Assembly: GCF_005886105.2 (NCBI RefSeq) | Contig: NZ_PNCO02000001.1 | Coordinates: forward strand, 1,671,001-1,735,000 | Direction of reading: 5' to 3' | DNA length: 64,000 bases | From: Pseudoalteromonas galatheae | GTDB taxonomy: Bacteria; Pseudomonadota; Gammaproteobacteria; Enterobacterales; Alteromonadaceae | In this document: one piece after another, positions 34,304-41,106 of the stretch | Layout of the letters: each line of letters opens with the position of its first letter | Numbering within the stretch: the stretch's first letter is position 1 | Program-made: the position numbers and the translations under genes | Notes under the pieces: model-generated | What the model was told of the DNA's origin: nothing | What the model saw: only the letters and a program-made list of their open reading frames with translations | Database searches by the model: none

Positions 34304-34624
34304 ATGTCTAACCAAACCATGCTGCCACAAGGTTCACCGCAGCCAACCTCTTGGTTGGGGCAAATCGGTGGATTCCTTAGTGATGCAGTTGGCGCCTACG
34401 CCAATTTCGAGGCGGTCAAGGCGCGTAAGAACTCGACAGGTCAGGGGCGGCTGGAACATGCCGCCACACCTGAACTAGAAAATGGTGCAGCCGTTCAGGT
34501 CGAGACTCCAAAAACGACACCTAATTCAACTCAGCAAGAGACCCTTGTATTTGGTGTACCGCAAAAGACGCTTTTGCTTGGTTTTGGTGGTCTTCTGGTG
34601 GTTGGCTTACTGCTAAGGAAATAA
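34304..34624 (+). CDS. Tail-anchored phage membrane protein, P3-like by size
   Basis: 106 residues. Soluble Gln/Pro/Thr-rich N-terminal part, then one C-terminal TM helix ending in a short basic tail (LLLGFGGLLVVGLLLRK). The segment before the helix, VFGVPQKT, resembles the matching part of the 71-residue protein encoded at 34747. PM2 P3 (104 residues) lies beneath the capsid as a membrane-bound protein; correspondence is by size and place only. Confidence 0.6.
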   Translation: MSNQTMLPQGSPQPTSWLGQIGGFLSDAVGAYANFEAVKARKNSTGQGRLEHAATPELENGAAVQVETPKTTPNSTQQETLVFGVPQKTLLLGFGGLLVVGLLLRK

Positions 34625-34627
34625 GCG

Positions 34628-34750
34628 ATGCAGACACCAAGAAACGTGAAATATTTTGCCTATGGTGTGGCTGTGGCTGCAGGAGGCGCACTACTGGCCG
34701 AAGTAGTACGCAGCCTTTACCGCAAGTACACCGCAGGGGGTGAACAATGA
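34628..34750 (+). CDS. 40-residue phage membrane protein, P4-like by size
   Basis: MQTPRNVKYFAYGVAVAAGG, then ALLAEVVRSLYRKYTAGGEQ. One TM helix with basic residues on both sides. It starts 3 bp after the previous stop, and its TGA overlaps the next ATG (ATGATG at 34747-34752). PM2 P4 is about 4.4 kDa. Confidence 0.55.
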   Translation: MQTPRNVKYFAYGVAVAAGGALLAEVVRSLYRKYTAGGEQ

Positions 34751-34962
34751 TGCCATTACTGGGGGCCGCGATGGGTGGAATGCCAGGCATGACGAATGGG
34801 GCGGGCAGTCCCATTAGTTCCAGTGCAAGCTCATCGACAGGTGACCAAACGCAGCGTAACGGGTTCACAGGTGGCGGGGTGTCCTTTGGCACCAATAACA
34901 ACAATCAGTTGTTGATTATTGGCGGTATTGCCTTAGTGGCGCTGTTCCTTTTGAAGAAATGA
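34747..34962 (+). CDS. 71-residue tail-anchored phage protein, P8-like by size
   Basis: Gly/Ser/Asn-rich N-terminal part followed by a C-terminal TM helix with two Lys (LLIIGGIALVALFLLKK). The tail architecture repeats that of the products of 34304 and 35311. Overlaps both neighbours by 4 bp. PM2 P8 is about 7.3 kDa; functional equivalence is a guess. Confidence 0.55.
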   Translation: MMPLLGAAMGGMPGMTNGAGSPISSSASSSTGDQTQRNGFTGGGVSFGTNNNNQLLIIGGIALVALFLLKK

Positions 34963-35318
34963 ACATAGCACCAATTAGCGAGCTGTGGCGGATTAAACGG
35001 GCGGCTGGAAGTCCCGCAGATTATGAAGCTATCGCACAAGAGATAAGAGCCAGACACGCAGTTTTTATCCACCACAACGCTTGCTATGCGGTACTACGTA
35101 ACGACCAAGACGGCCTATGTGTCGTGTGTGCCGAGGGCAGCGCCCTTGGTCAGTTGGCACCTTACATCGTTCAAATTGCCAAAAAGCTCAGCGCCCCCTC
35201 AATCGTATTTCATACCAAAAGGCGGGCACTGGCACGCCTACTTAGCGCTTACCACTTTCAATATGAAATGACCGATATCAACGGTTACTTAGTTTACAGG
35301 ATGGTTCTCAATGGGTAG
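34959..35318 (+). CDS. Phage protein, possibly GNAT-fold
   Basis: 119 residues, soluble. The order of elements (an initial helix, FIHHNACYAVLRN, GLCVVCAEGSALGQL, APSIVFHTKRRALARLL, GYLVYRMVL) resembles a small N-acyltransferase fold, but no catalytic motif is clear. Overlaps the upstream gene by 4 bp and the downstream gene by 8 bp. In PM2 a 14-kDa protein P6 lies in the virion membrane; this protein has no TM helix, so I do not equate them. Confidence 0.5.
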   Translation: MNIAPISELWRIKRAAGSPADYEAIAQEIRARHAVFIHHNACYAVLRNDQDGLCVVCAEGSALGQLAPYIVQIAKKLSAPSIVFHTKRRALARLLSAYHFQYEMTDINGYLVYRMVLNG

Positions 35319-36306
35319 TAAATCCAAAAGTTCCAGCCGTCAATCCACCAATAACACCAGTGTTTCGTTTGGGGTTCAAGGTGATAACAACGGCTTTATG
35401 AATGTTGGGGACGGCAACACATACAACATTCAACAAACAGATCATGGTTTAGTAGACGCAATGTCGAACATCGGTGCAGATATGGCCGATACGTTTCAAA
35501 CGATGACCGATTATCAAACACAGTTTGCATCTGATGCACTGTCAGACGCATTTAACTTCGGCTCTGATATTAACCGCGATTCGCTAGATTTTGCAGAGAA
35601 TAACAGCGCTCGCGCCTTTGATTTTGCAGAGGATAATAGCGCTCGCGTTTTTGATTTTGGCTATGACGCAATGAGTCAGGTAGGGACTGCAACGCAAGGC
35701 GCTCTTGATTTTGCGGAGAATAACAGCGCTCGCGCCTTTGATTTTGGCTATGACGCAATGAGTCAGGTAGGGACTGCAACACAAGATGCTCTTGATTTTG
35801 GATCAGATGCACTAAAGATGGGCGGCAACTTAGCGCTCGACGCGATGCAGTTTACCAGCGACACGGCCAATACAGCCATGTTAGAAAATGGCGACTTAGC
35901 CCGCGCGGTCGTCAACTCAGCAAATGACATGCACGCAGCCAATAACGACTTTGCATCAAACCTATTTGGGGATGCGGTTAATGCCGTGAATGACAGCAAC
36001 GAACGTGTATCAGAAATGGCGTACTTCACTGCGAACGCGACCAGCGATTTAGCCCGTGATGTTGCGGCCAGTAACGCAGACTTAGCAGGGCTTGCCATTG
36101 GCAGTACACAAGATGCGCTAAGCGATGCCTATGGCGATGCAGCCGACCAAAGCCGACTGGCGCATAAGCAAGCGCTTCAGTTCGTTGACAATATGAGCCG
36201 CAGTGACGGCCAGCAACTCGCATTACAAACCAATAAAACCATGATGTATGTCGTGGTGGGTGTCGTTGGGGTCACCGTTGTCGCCATGATGGCAGGGAGA
36301 AAATAA
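35311..36306 (+). CDS. Repeat-containing tail-anchored phage structural protein
   Basis: 331 residues. The Ser/Asn/Gly-rich start (SVSFGVQGDNNGFMNVGDGN) leads into Ala/Asp-rich repeats. A 28-residue unit containing ALDFAENNSARAFDFGYDAM and SQVGTATQ occurs twice in tandem at about residues 130-186, and half-units precede it. The rest, up to residue 305, is a helical, acidic stretch. The C terminus is one TM helix with a basic end (VVVGVVGVTVVAMMAGRK). The protein may span the space between membrane and capsid or act as a tape-like scaffold. No family recognised. Confidence 0.6.
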   Translation: MGSKSKSSSRQSTNNTSVSFGVQGDNNGFMNVGDGNTYNIQQTDHGLVDAMSNIGADMADTFQTMTDYQTQFASDALSDAFNFGSDINRDSLDFAENNSARAFDFAEDNSARVFDFGYDAMSQVGTATQGALDFAENNSARAFDFGYDAMSQVGTATQDALDFGSDALKMGGNLALDAMQFTSDTANTAMLENGDLARAVVNSANDMHAANNDFASNLFGDAVNAVNDSNERVSEMAYFTANATSDLARDVAASNADLAGLAIGSTQDALSDAYGDAADQSRLAHKQALQFVDNMSRSDGQQLALQTNKTMMYVVVGVVGVTVVAMMAGRK

Positions 36307-36307
36307 G

Positions 36308-37744
36308 ATGTTAAGCAAACTCAATATTGAAGCCAATTTTCCGACTGAGTTAGTTGGCGAAGGCCAGTTCATCAAAGTGATGAATAGTGAGGCTGAAGTC
36401 AGGCTAACGGCCTATAACGCCTATGGTTCCGAAGTGTTTTCCACTGAGGCGCGTGCAGGCTTTGAAATCACGACAAATCAGGTATTTGCTCGTCTTGTAT
36501 TACAGAGCCAGCAAGCCCAAAAAGTTGAAGTATGGTCGTCTGCCCATCGTTTAAGTTATGACGCATTAAGCACCAAAGCGAGCCGTTCTTTATCTTTCAT
36601 TGTAGACCACTTTGGCCTGTCACAGCGCTTGTTACCGTTTGACCCGTCACAGTCAAATGCGCGCATATCTTGCGATAACGTTGGCTTTTGGGTTGGTGGT
36701 GAAGGGGTTAACGCTGAAACGGGCATGTATATTCCAGCTCAAACGATATACGAACATAACTCAGCTGCACCTTTGTATGCGTTTATTGCGGCAAGGCCCG
36801 ACCAACGTGTTAGTCCATCAAGCATTTACACTGTGAATATTGATGCCAATCTGACAGCAAGAAGTGCTATTTACCATAATGGCTACATTATCCATGAATC
36901 TGCGGGTGGCAGTAGCACATGGTATGCAACCAATGTGGACACTGGCGTTAGTCGGCAATATGTCGAGCCACTAGAAAGCCCCATCTCATACGGCGATTAT
37001 ATTTATGCGCTCAGGGGGTGGGATAAACGGGATTTAATCATTGCTGATACTAATGGCATTCTACAAAAACCCCGAAACCCAAATCACGCTGATTTCACTG
37101 CAAATTGTTTGGTAGAAAAACACGGTGTCTTTTATGTGCTTGGTGCAGGTTACGGCACAGCACCGAATAAAATCATCACCTTTGTTGATGGGGTATGGAG
37201 TACTAAAACATGCCCAGAAATCCTACTAGACCGTGATATTGAGCGTGCGTATAGCGACCCATACAGCAATGATATTTTGCTGTTTTGTGGTGACTCCCTC
37301 TATGTGACCAACGATGAATTTGTGACAGTACGCCGAATAGAGGGCGTGACACTACCCATAGGTATAAAAGAGCCGCCCACATTCACAGATAGCACGATTA
37401 TGTTTACCACTTCTAGCGGCGCAATTGCCTATATTCGCGATTCGGGCGAGGTCGTGGATATTGGTGCTGCGTTCCCTGAATTTGTTGGCGGTTGCCTGAT
37501 TGGTCGTCAATGGGTGATTTTGGCAGGTAATAAAATCTATACGACTGATGACGCATTAAAAAGCTATCACGTTGCCTACACACATCCAGAGGCGTTTGCG
37601 ACGAGCACCACATATTGCAAACCTGTTGGGAATGAATTGCAGATATGGCAAACGGGCGCAACATCAAAGCTATTGCGGATGACACTAGAGCCTGATTTAG
37701 ATAGCCCAAAAGCGCGCTTTAGGGTGTTCAAGGAGTCGTTTTAA
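36308..37744 (+). CDS. Candidate spike / receptor-binding protein
   Basis: 478 residues, no TM helix. The N-terminal 130 residues are beta-rich (LVGEGQFIKVMNSEAEVRL, ARLVLQSQQAQKVEVWSS) and could be the vertex-binding part. From about residue 170 on, blocks such as AIYHNGYIIHES, GDYIYALRGWDKRDL, HGVFYVLGAGYG, NDILLFCGDSLYV and RQWVILAGNKIYT recur with a spacing near 45-50 residues, as in a beta-propeller. PM2 carries its spike P1 near the capsid gene. This protein is larger than P1 (335 residues), and spikes are expected to vary. Last base overlaps the next start. Confidence 0.6.
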   Translation: MLSKLNIEANFPTELVGEGQFIKVMNSEAEVRLTAYNAYGSEVFSTEARAGFEITTNQVFARLVLQSQQAQKVEVWSSAHRLSYDALSTKASRSLSFIVDHFGLSQRLLPFDPSQSNARISCDNVGFWVGGEGVNAETGMYIPAQTIYEHNSAAPLYAFIAARPDQRVSPSSIYTVNIDANLTARSAIYHNGYIIHESAGGSSTWYATNVDTGVSRQYVEPLESPISYGDYIYALRGWDKRDLIIADTNGILQKPRNPNHADFTANCLVEKHGVFYVLGAGYGTAPNKIITFVDGVWSTKTCPEILLDRDIERAYSDPYSNDILLFCGDSLYVTNDEFVTVRRIEGVTLPIGIKEPPTFTDSTIMFTTSSGAIAYIRDSGEVVDIGAAFPEFVGGCLIGRQWVILAGNKIYTTDDALKSYHVAYTHPEAFATSTTYCKPVGNELQIWQTGATSKLLRMTLEPDLDSPKARFRVFKESF

Positions 37745-38202
37745 TGCAACAGAAAACCCTGTTTTTAGCATTAGGACTGATATTACTAGGAGGATATTTT
37801 ATGAAGACCGGTTCACCAAAAGGCATACGTAACAACAACCCGCTGAACATCGAAAAAGGCGAAGATTGGATTGGCATGGTGGGCGATGATGGCCGCTTTG
37901 TTATCTTCGAAACGGTAGAACATGGACTAAGAGCAGCAGGGCGCATATTGCGCACCTACGCCTTTAGACATGGCCGTACAACCATCAATGGAATTATCTC
38001 CCGTTGGGCACCACCGTCAGAGAACAAAACACAGAACTACATCAATTTTGTGTCAAAGCGTGCTGGTATTCCAAGTGACAGGCCACTGGCCCAAGCGGAA
38101 TACCCGAAAGTCATGGAAGCCATGATAATGATGGAGAACGGCGAACAGCCATACAGCATGGAAACCATTCAACGTGGCTTCGATTGGGGGTTCAATGGGT
38201 AA
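37744..38202 (+). CDS. Membrane-anchored virion lysozyme/transglycosylase-like protein
   Basis: 152 residues. An N-terminal TM helix (LFLALGLILLGGYF) is followed by GIRNNNPLNI, a motif shared by a family of phage structural proteins with a lysozyme-like fold, and by ISRWAPPSENKTQNYINFV, also typical of that family. It probably opens the peptidoglycan during entry or lysis. The residue counted as catalytic in related proteins cannot be fixed from sequence alone. ATG at 37801 would give a form without the TM helix. PM2 P5 has similar size (17.9 kDa). Confidence 0.65.
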   Translation: MQQKTLFLALGLILLGGYFMKTGSPKGIRNNNPLNIEKGEDWIGMVGDDGRFVIFETVEHGLRAAGRILRTYAFRHGRTTINGIISRWAPPSENKTQNYINFVSKRAGIPSDRPLAQAEYPKVMEAMIMMENGEQPYSMETIQRGFDWGFNG

Positions 38203-38575
38203 TTTCATTTCAAAAAATGTCAGCCTATTTGCCACGCTGTACGGTGTGTGGTGGGTATATAACTACTTCAAAGTAGAGAGTAAACCGTTTACCAAATCTG
38301 TCGCCAGCGTACTGGCTGAAGTCCAATTCGCGGCTAATGGCTCTAACTATATTAAGTACCCCAATGCGGGCTTCGTTTTAGACCCAGACAAACTGAACCC
38401 AGATTATACCGTTAGGGATAAGACGTGGTTAAAAGCAATGTCGATGACGCATGATGATCACATGGATTATCTAGAAAGACTGTTCGACGGAAACTTACAG
38501 CTTAGGCCACGATACCAGCCGCTAATCGGCCAAATCGTAACGGCTCAGGCATTAGATATGATTGATAAAGGATAG
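38195..38575 (+). CDS. Phage membrane-anchored protein, hypothetical
   Basis: 126 residues from ATG 38195, which overlaps the previous gene by 8 bp; a longer form from GTG 38174 is less likely. One N-terminal TM helix (SLFATLYGVWWVYNYF), then a soluble domain with NYIKYPNAGFVLDPDKLNPD. No family recognised. Position between the lysozyme-like gene and the tiny TM genes suggests a role in lysis or in the virion. Confidence 0.5.
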   Translation: MGNFISKNVSLFATLYGVWWVYNYFKVESKPFTKSVASVLAEVQFAANGSNYIKYPNAGFVLDPDKLNPDYTVRDKTWLKAMSMTHDDHMDYLERLFDGNLQLRPRYQPLIGQIVTAQALDMIDKG

Positions 38576-38578
38576 GGT

Positions 38579-38728
38579 ATGGATATGTCTACTGTCGTGG
38601 TAATCGGTGTGCAAGTAGGTGGTTTCATTGCCACCATTGCCACGCTAAAAAACGACATCAACTGGCTGAAAGTCATTATTAACGCGCAAGACGAGCGCAT
38701 CAAACAATTGGAGGCAAAGATATGCTAA
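38579..38728 (+). CDS. 49-residue TM-plus-coiled-coil phage protein
   Basis: MDMSTVVVIGVQVGGFIATI forms a TM helix, followed by a helix with heptad-like hydrophobic spacing (WLKVIINAQDERIKQLEAKI). The layout resembles small holin-, spanin- or hemolysin-XhlA-like accessory lysis proteins. The gene starts 3 bp after the previous stop and overlaps the next gene by 7 bp. Too short for the usual ORF cutoffs. Confidence 0.5.
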   Translation: MDMSTVVVIGVQVGGFIATIATLKNDINWLKVIINAQDERIKQLEAKIC

Positions 38729-38877
38729 CCACACTAGGAAAATACCTGTTAACGAAGTTGGCCACAGAGGCATTCATCAAACGAGTCTGTTTAGCAACGG
38801 CCAAGCACCTAGCGGCCAAGAGCAACAACAAACTGGATGATGAATTAGTAGGGGCTTTGGATGAGGCTTTGAAGTAG
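38722..38877 (+). CDS. 51-residue amphipathic phage protein
   Basis: MLTTLGKYLLTKLATEAFIK then a basic helix and an acidic end (DDELVGALDEALK). The N-terminal half is amphipathic or weakly hydrophobic. Last plus-strand gene of the structural operon; a lysis or membrane role is plausible. No family recognised. Confidence 0.5.
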   Translation: MLTTLGKYLLTKLATEAFIKRVCLATAKHLAAKSNNKLDDELVGALDEALK

Positions 38878-38940
38878 TTTGCATTTTGATAGTTGTAACG
38901 TAAATCAAAAAAATGGGCTGCAATATCGCAGCCCAAAACA

Positions 38941-39423
38941 CTAAGCCGACTTGTCCTTTTTCTGCTCAAACCTGAGCATGGCGTCCTTGAACCTAAAGCG
39001 GTCTGACATTTCTATCAAATCCCGTCCCATTTCCTTGAGTTTATCACGAGCAATGACCAGATCCTTAAGGTGGTCAATTTCAGCTTGTAATGAGGCTGTA
39101 TGCGCTTCGTGATAGCGTGAAGTCCTTTGTAGAATGTCTATTTTATTTATGTAATCGGGTTCATATCTTGCGCCTCGTGGTGTCCACAAATAACCATCAC
39201 GACAGATAAAAAAGCCGTCCCATGATTTATGGTTAGATACGCTACCGTTAATACGCATTTCCAAGAGCCGAACCGCACGGGGGCATGGTTTATTTTTGCT
39301 GATCCAACGCTCAAGCGTGCGCTCTTTGACCATTAAAAACTCGCATACCTGTTTGCGGTTTAACTTACCGAAGTTCATAAATCCCGCTCTGAAAAGTAAC
39401 TCTTTAAAGTCAGTCATCATCAA
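38941..39423 (-). CDS. Phage regulator (DUF3653-like)
   Basis: 160 residues. The N-terminal RKQVCEFLMVKERTLERWI is a helix-turn-helix, then KPCPRAVRLLEMRI and WDGFFICRDGYLWTPRGARY follow, a layout found in DUF3653 phage proteins. The C-terminal 70 residues are a likely coiled coil for dimerisation (HTASLQAEIDHLKDLVIARD). AGGA precedes three consecutive ATG codons, so the start could be 39423, 39420 or 39417. It faces the structural operon from the right end. Confidence 0.65.
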   Translation of the reverse strand: MMMTDFKELLFRAGFMNFGKLNRKQVCEFLMVKERTLERWISKNKPCPRAVRLLEMRINGSVSNHKSWDGFFICRDGYLWTPRGARYEPDYINKIDILQRTSRYHEAHTASLQAEIDHLKDLVIARDKLKEMGRDLIEMSDRFRFKDAMLRFEQKKDKSA

Positions 39424-39623
39424 TCCTTACTTCCTTTGACGTTGTTTTTGCGTCGAGCGTCCTGCACGGAAGTGGGTTTTTATATGAAATTTTTCGATTA
39501 ATAAATTTAGAACAATCAATTTTGCTAATGATACAGGAAAACGAGAAAACTTATGAAAATAAGGCTTAGAGAGGGATTTTTGATTGAACCATGAAACACC
39601 CGCAAAAGTGTCGCAATTTAGGT
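39424..39623. other. Right-end prophage non-coding region
   Basis: About 200 bp upstream of the minus-strand regulator. It must hold its promoter. The minus-strand open frame across it (39427-39633) would start inside the dif-like site with no Shine-Dalgarno sequence and is not called. Confidence 0.4.
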
Positions 39624-39652
39624 TATTTAACATAATATAAATTATAGGATGT
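39624..39652. other. Right attachment site, dif-like
   Basis: tatttaacataatataaa (39624-39641) repeats the left site. ATTTAACATAA (39625-39635) is the XerD arm, TATAAA (39636-39641) the central region, and 39642-39652 the XerC side, whose first four bases TTAT agree with E. coli dif (5 of 11 positions overall). Confidence 0.7.
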
Positions 39653-39818
39653 TAAATATGTAGTGATTGTAATATCAAGAAAGCTAATTTAATCATCTCC
39701 AATATGTCCAATACTAGACGGTATCGGACATTAATAAAAAGTTTACCGTATTTTCTATTGAGCTATGGTTTAGCTTTTTATAGTATGTGGTTGAATTTGT
39801 AATTTGAAGTATCGACAT

Positions 39819-40202
39819 ATGGAATTTGTAAGACCGCTAGAACCAATCTTGATAATTGATGACGCTGTTGAGATCAGAGATTTTCTGACACAGATTTTGG
39901 AGAACTTAGGGTTTGAAGAAGTTTATGGTTGTGAAGACTTTGACTCCGCAAAGCCGCTACTAAAGCATAAGCAGCCCAGTGTTGTCTTTTTAGATATTGA
40001 GCTTCCCGATACAGATGGTACCGAGATCCTATCCTACATTAACGAAAACTTTCCAGTGTCTCATGTCATCATGTGCTCTGGCCATAATAGTATGGAGAAT
40101 GTTCAAAATACTTGGGAACTTGGTGCTAAAGGCTTTATCGCTAAACCTTTCAATGCACACAAAGTGGATTCGGTAATGAAGCGTTTAGAGCTGGTTACAT
40201 GA
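39819..40202 (+). CDS. Single-domain response regulator (CheY-like)
   Basis: 127 residues, one receiver domain. Acidic pocket IDDAVE, phospho-acceptor Asp in VVFLDIELPDTDG, Thr/Ser in HVIMCSGHN and Lys in FIAKPFN. No output domain, so it works through protein contact. ATG 39819 is used; a TTG at 39804 is in frame. Its TGA overlaps the ATG of the MoxR gene (40199), an unusual link between phosphorelay signalling and this operon. The prophage lies directly upstream. Confidence 0.8.
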   Translation: MEFVRPLEPILIIDDAVEIRDFLTQILENLGFEEVYGCEDFDSAKPLLKHKQPSVVFLDIELPDTDGTEILSYINENFPVSHVIMCSGHNSMENVQNTWELGAKGFIAKPFNAHKVDSVMKRLELVT

Positions 40203-41104
40203 ATGAAGAAATAAAGAAACTTACCGATGCGCTTTCTACCGTTATTTTAGAAAAGCCTGAACAAGTAAAACTCGCTATCTGCAGTCTTTTGTGCCGAGGT
40301 CATCTGCTAATTGAGGATTTGCCTGGTATGGGTAAGACGACGCTGTCTCATTCTCTTGCCGACGTGCTAGGTCTGACATATCGTCGAGTGCAATTTACTA
40401 GCGATCTACTCCCAGCTGATATTACAGGTACTTCCATTTTTAACCGTGAAAATCAGTCATTCGAATTCCATCCTGGTCCTATTTTCAGCCAAGTTTTACT
40501 GGCCGATGAAATCAACCGCGCAAGTCCAAAGACGCAAAGCGCCTTATTGGAATCCATGGAAGAACACCAAGTAACCATTGATGGCGTGAGCCATGAACTC
40601 CCTAGCCCATTTTTTGTGATTGCAACGCAAAATCCTCAGCATCAATCTGGCACGCATCCATTGCCAGAATCGCAACTAGACCGCTTTTTTATGCGTATAA
40701 GCTTGGGATACCCTTCGGAAATAGCAGAAGCACAGTTAATTAAATTAGCTGGAAAAGCGAGAAAACTGACTCAAGCACCGCAAGTGATCGATGGCAAAAC
40801 ACTTTTGGCGTATCAGCAAGTTGTGCCCAATATTGTGCTAAGTGACGCCATTATTGATTATATCCTTCGCTTAGTTAACTACACACGCAGCTCAGGTCAA
40901 TTTAGTGACCCTTTATCGCCAAGAGCTAGTATCGCGCTTGCAGCCGCAAGTCGTGCATATGCGTTTATTAGTGGTCGAGATTTCGTCATACCCGATGATG
41001 TTCAAGCCGTTTTCACTTCAGTCTGTGCCCATCGACTTGGCGTCACCACAACTAATGAAGCAGAAGTTCAGACGCAGGTCTTTCAAAACGTACCGGTACA
41101 TTAA
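40199..41104 (+). CDS. MoxR-family AAA+ ATPase
   Basis: 301 residues. Walker A in LPGMGKTTLSHSL, Walker B in VLLADEINRASPKTQ and sensor ATQNP are intact. MoxR proteins act as chaperone-like ATPases with the DUF58 protein encoded next. Start overlaps the response regulator stop by 4 bp. Confidence 0.9.
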   Translation: MNEEIKKLTDALSTVILEKPEQVKLAICSLLCRGHLLIEDLPGMGKTTLSHSLADVLGLTYRRVQFTSDLLPADITGTSIFNRENQSFEFHPGPIFSQVLLADEINRASPKTQSALLESMEEHQVTIDGVSHELPSPFFVIATQNPQHQSGTHPLPESQLDRFFMRISLGYPSEIAEAQLIKLAGKARKLTQAPQVIDGKTLLAYQQVVPNIVLSDAIIDYILRLVNYTRSSGQFSDPLSPRASIALAAASRAYAFISGRDFVIPDDVQAVFTSVCAHRLGVTTTNEAEVQTQVFQNVPVH

Positions 41105-41106
41105 GC

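Larger units (their letters stand above)
29192..39641. mobile_element. PM2-like (corticovirus-like) prophage
   Basis: The 10.45-kb element encodes a P2-like double-jelly-roll capsid protein, a packaging ATPase of the P9/A32 type, a candidate spike, a muralytic-like protein, three DNA-binding regulators and at least six very small TM proteins. This matches the compact, membrane-containing, tailless phage PM2 (10.1 kb). The element is bounded by tatttaacataatataaa at 29192-29209 and 39624-39641. No integrase, tail, large terminase or portal gene is present. All late genes are on the plus strand with 4-8 bp overlaps, and none is visibly broken, so it may be inducible. Assignment rests on recognition of the capsid and ATPase and on gene sizes. 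Confidence 0.85.

Noticed and set aside
35583..35805. CRISPR-like array
   Set aside because: The repeats are contiguous coding units of 84 bp without spacers and preserve the reading frame.
35570..36098. Minus-strand frames over the repeat-containing phage gene
   Set aside because: Their repeats are mirror images of the plus-strand coding repeats.
39427..39633. 68-codon minus-strand frame at the right prophage end
   Set aside because: It would start inside the dif-like repeat, has no Shine-Dalgarno sequence and an unlikely composition.
29192..39641. Tailed-phage remnant
   Set aside because: There is no large terminase, portal, tail or integrase gene, and the capsid and ATPase are of the membrane-containing type.
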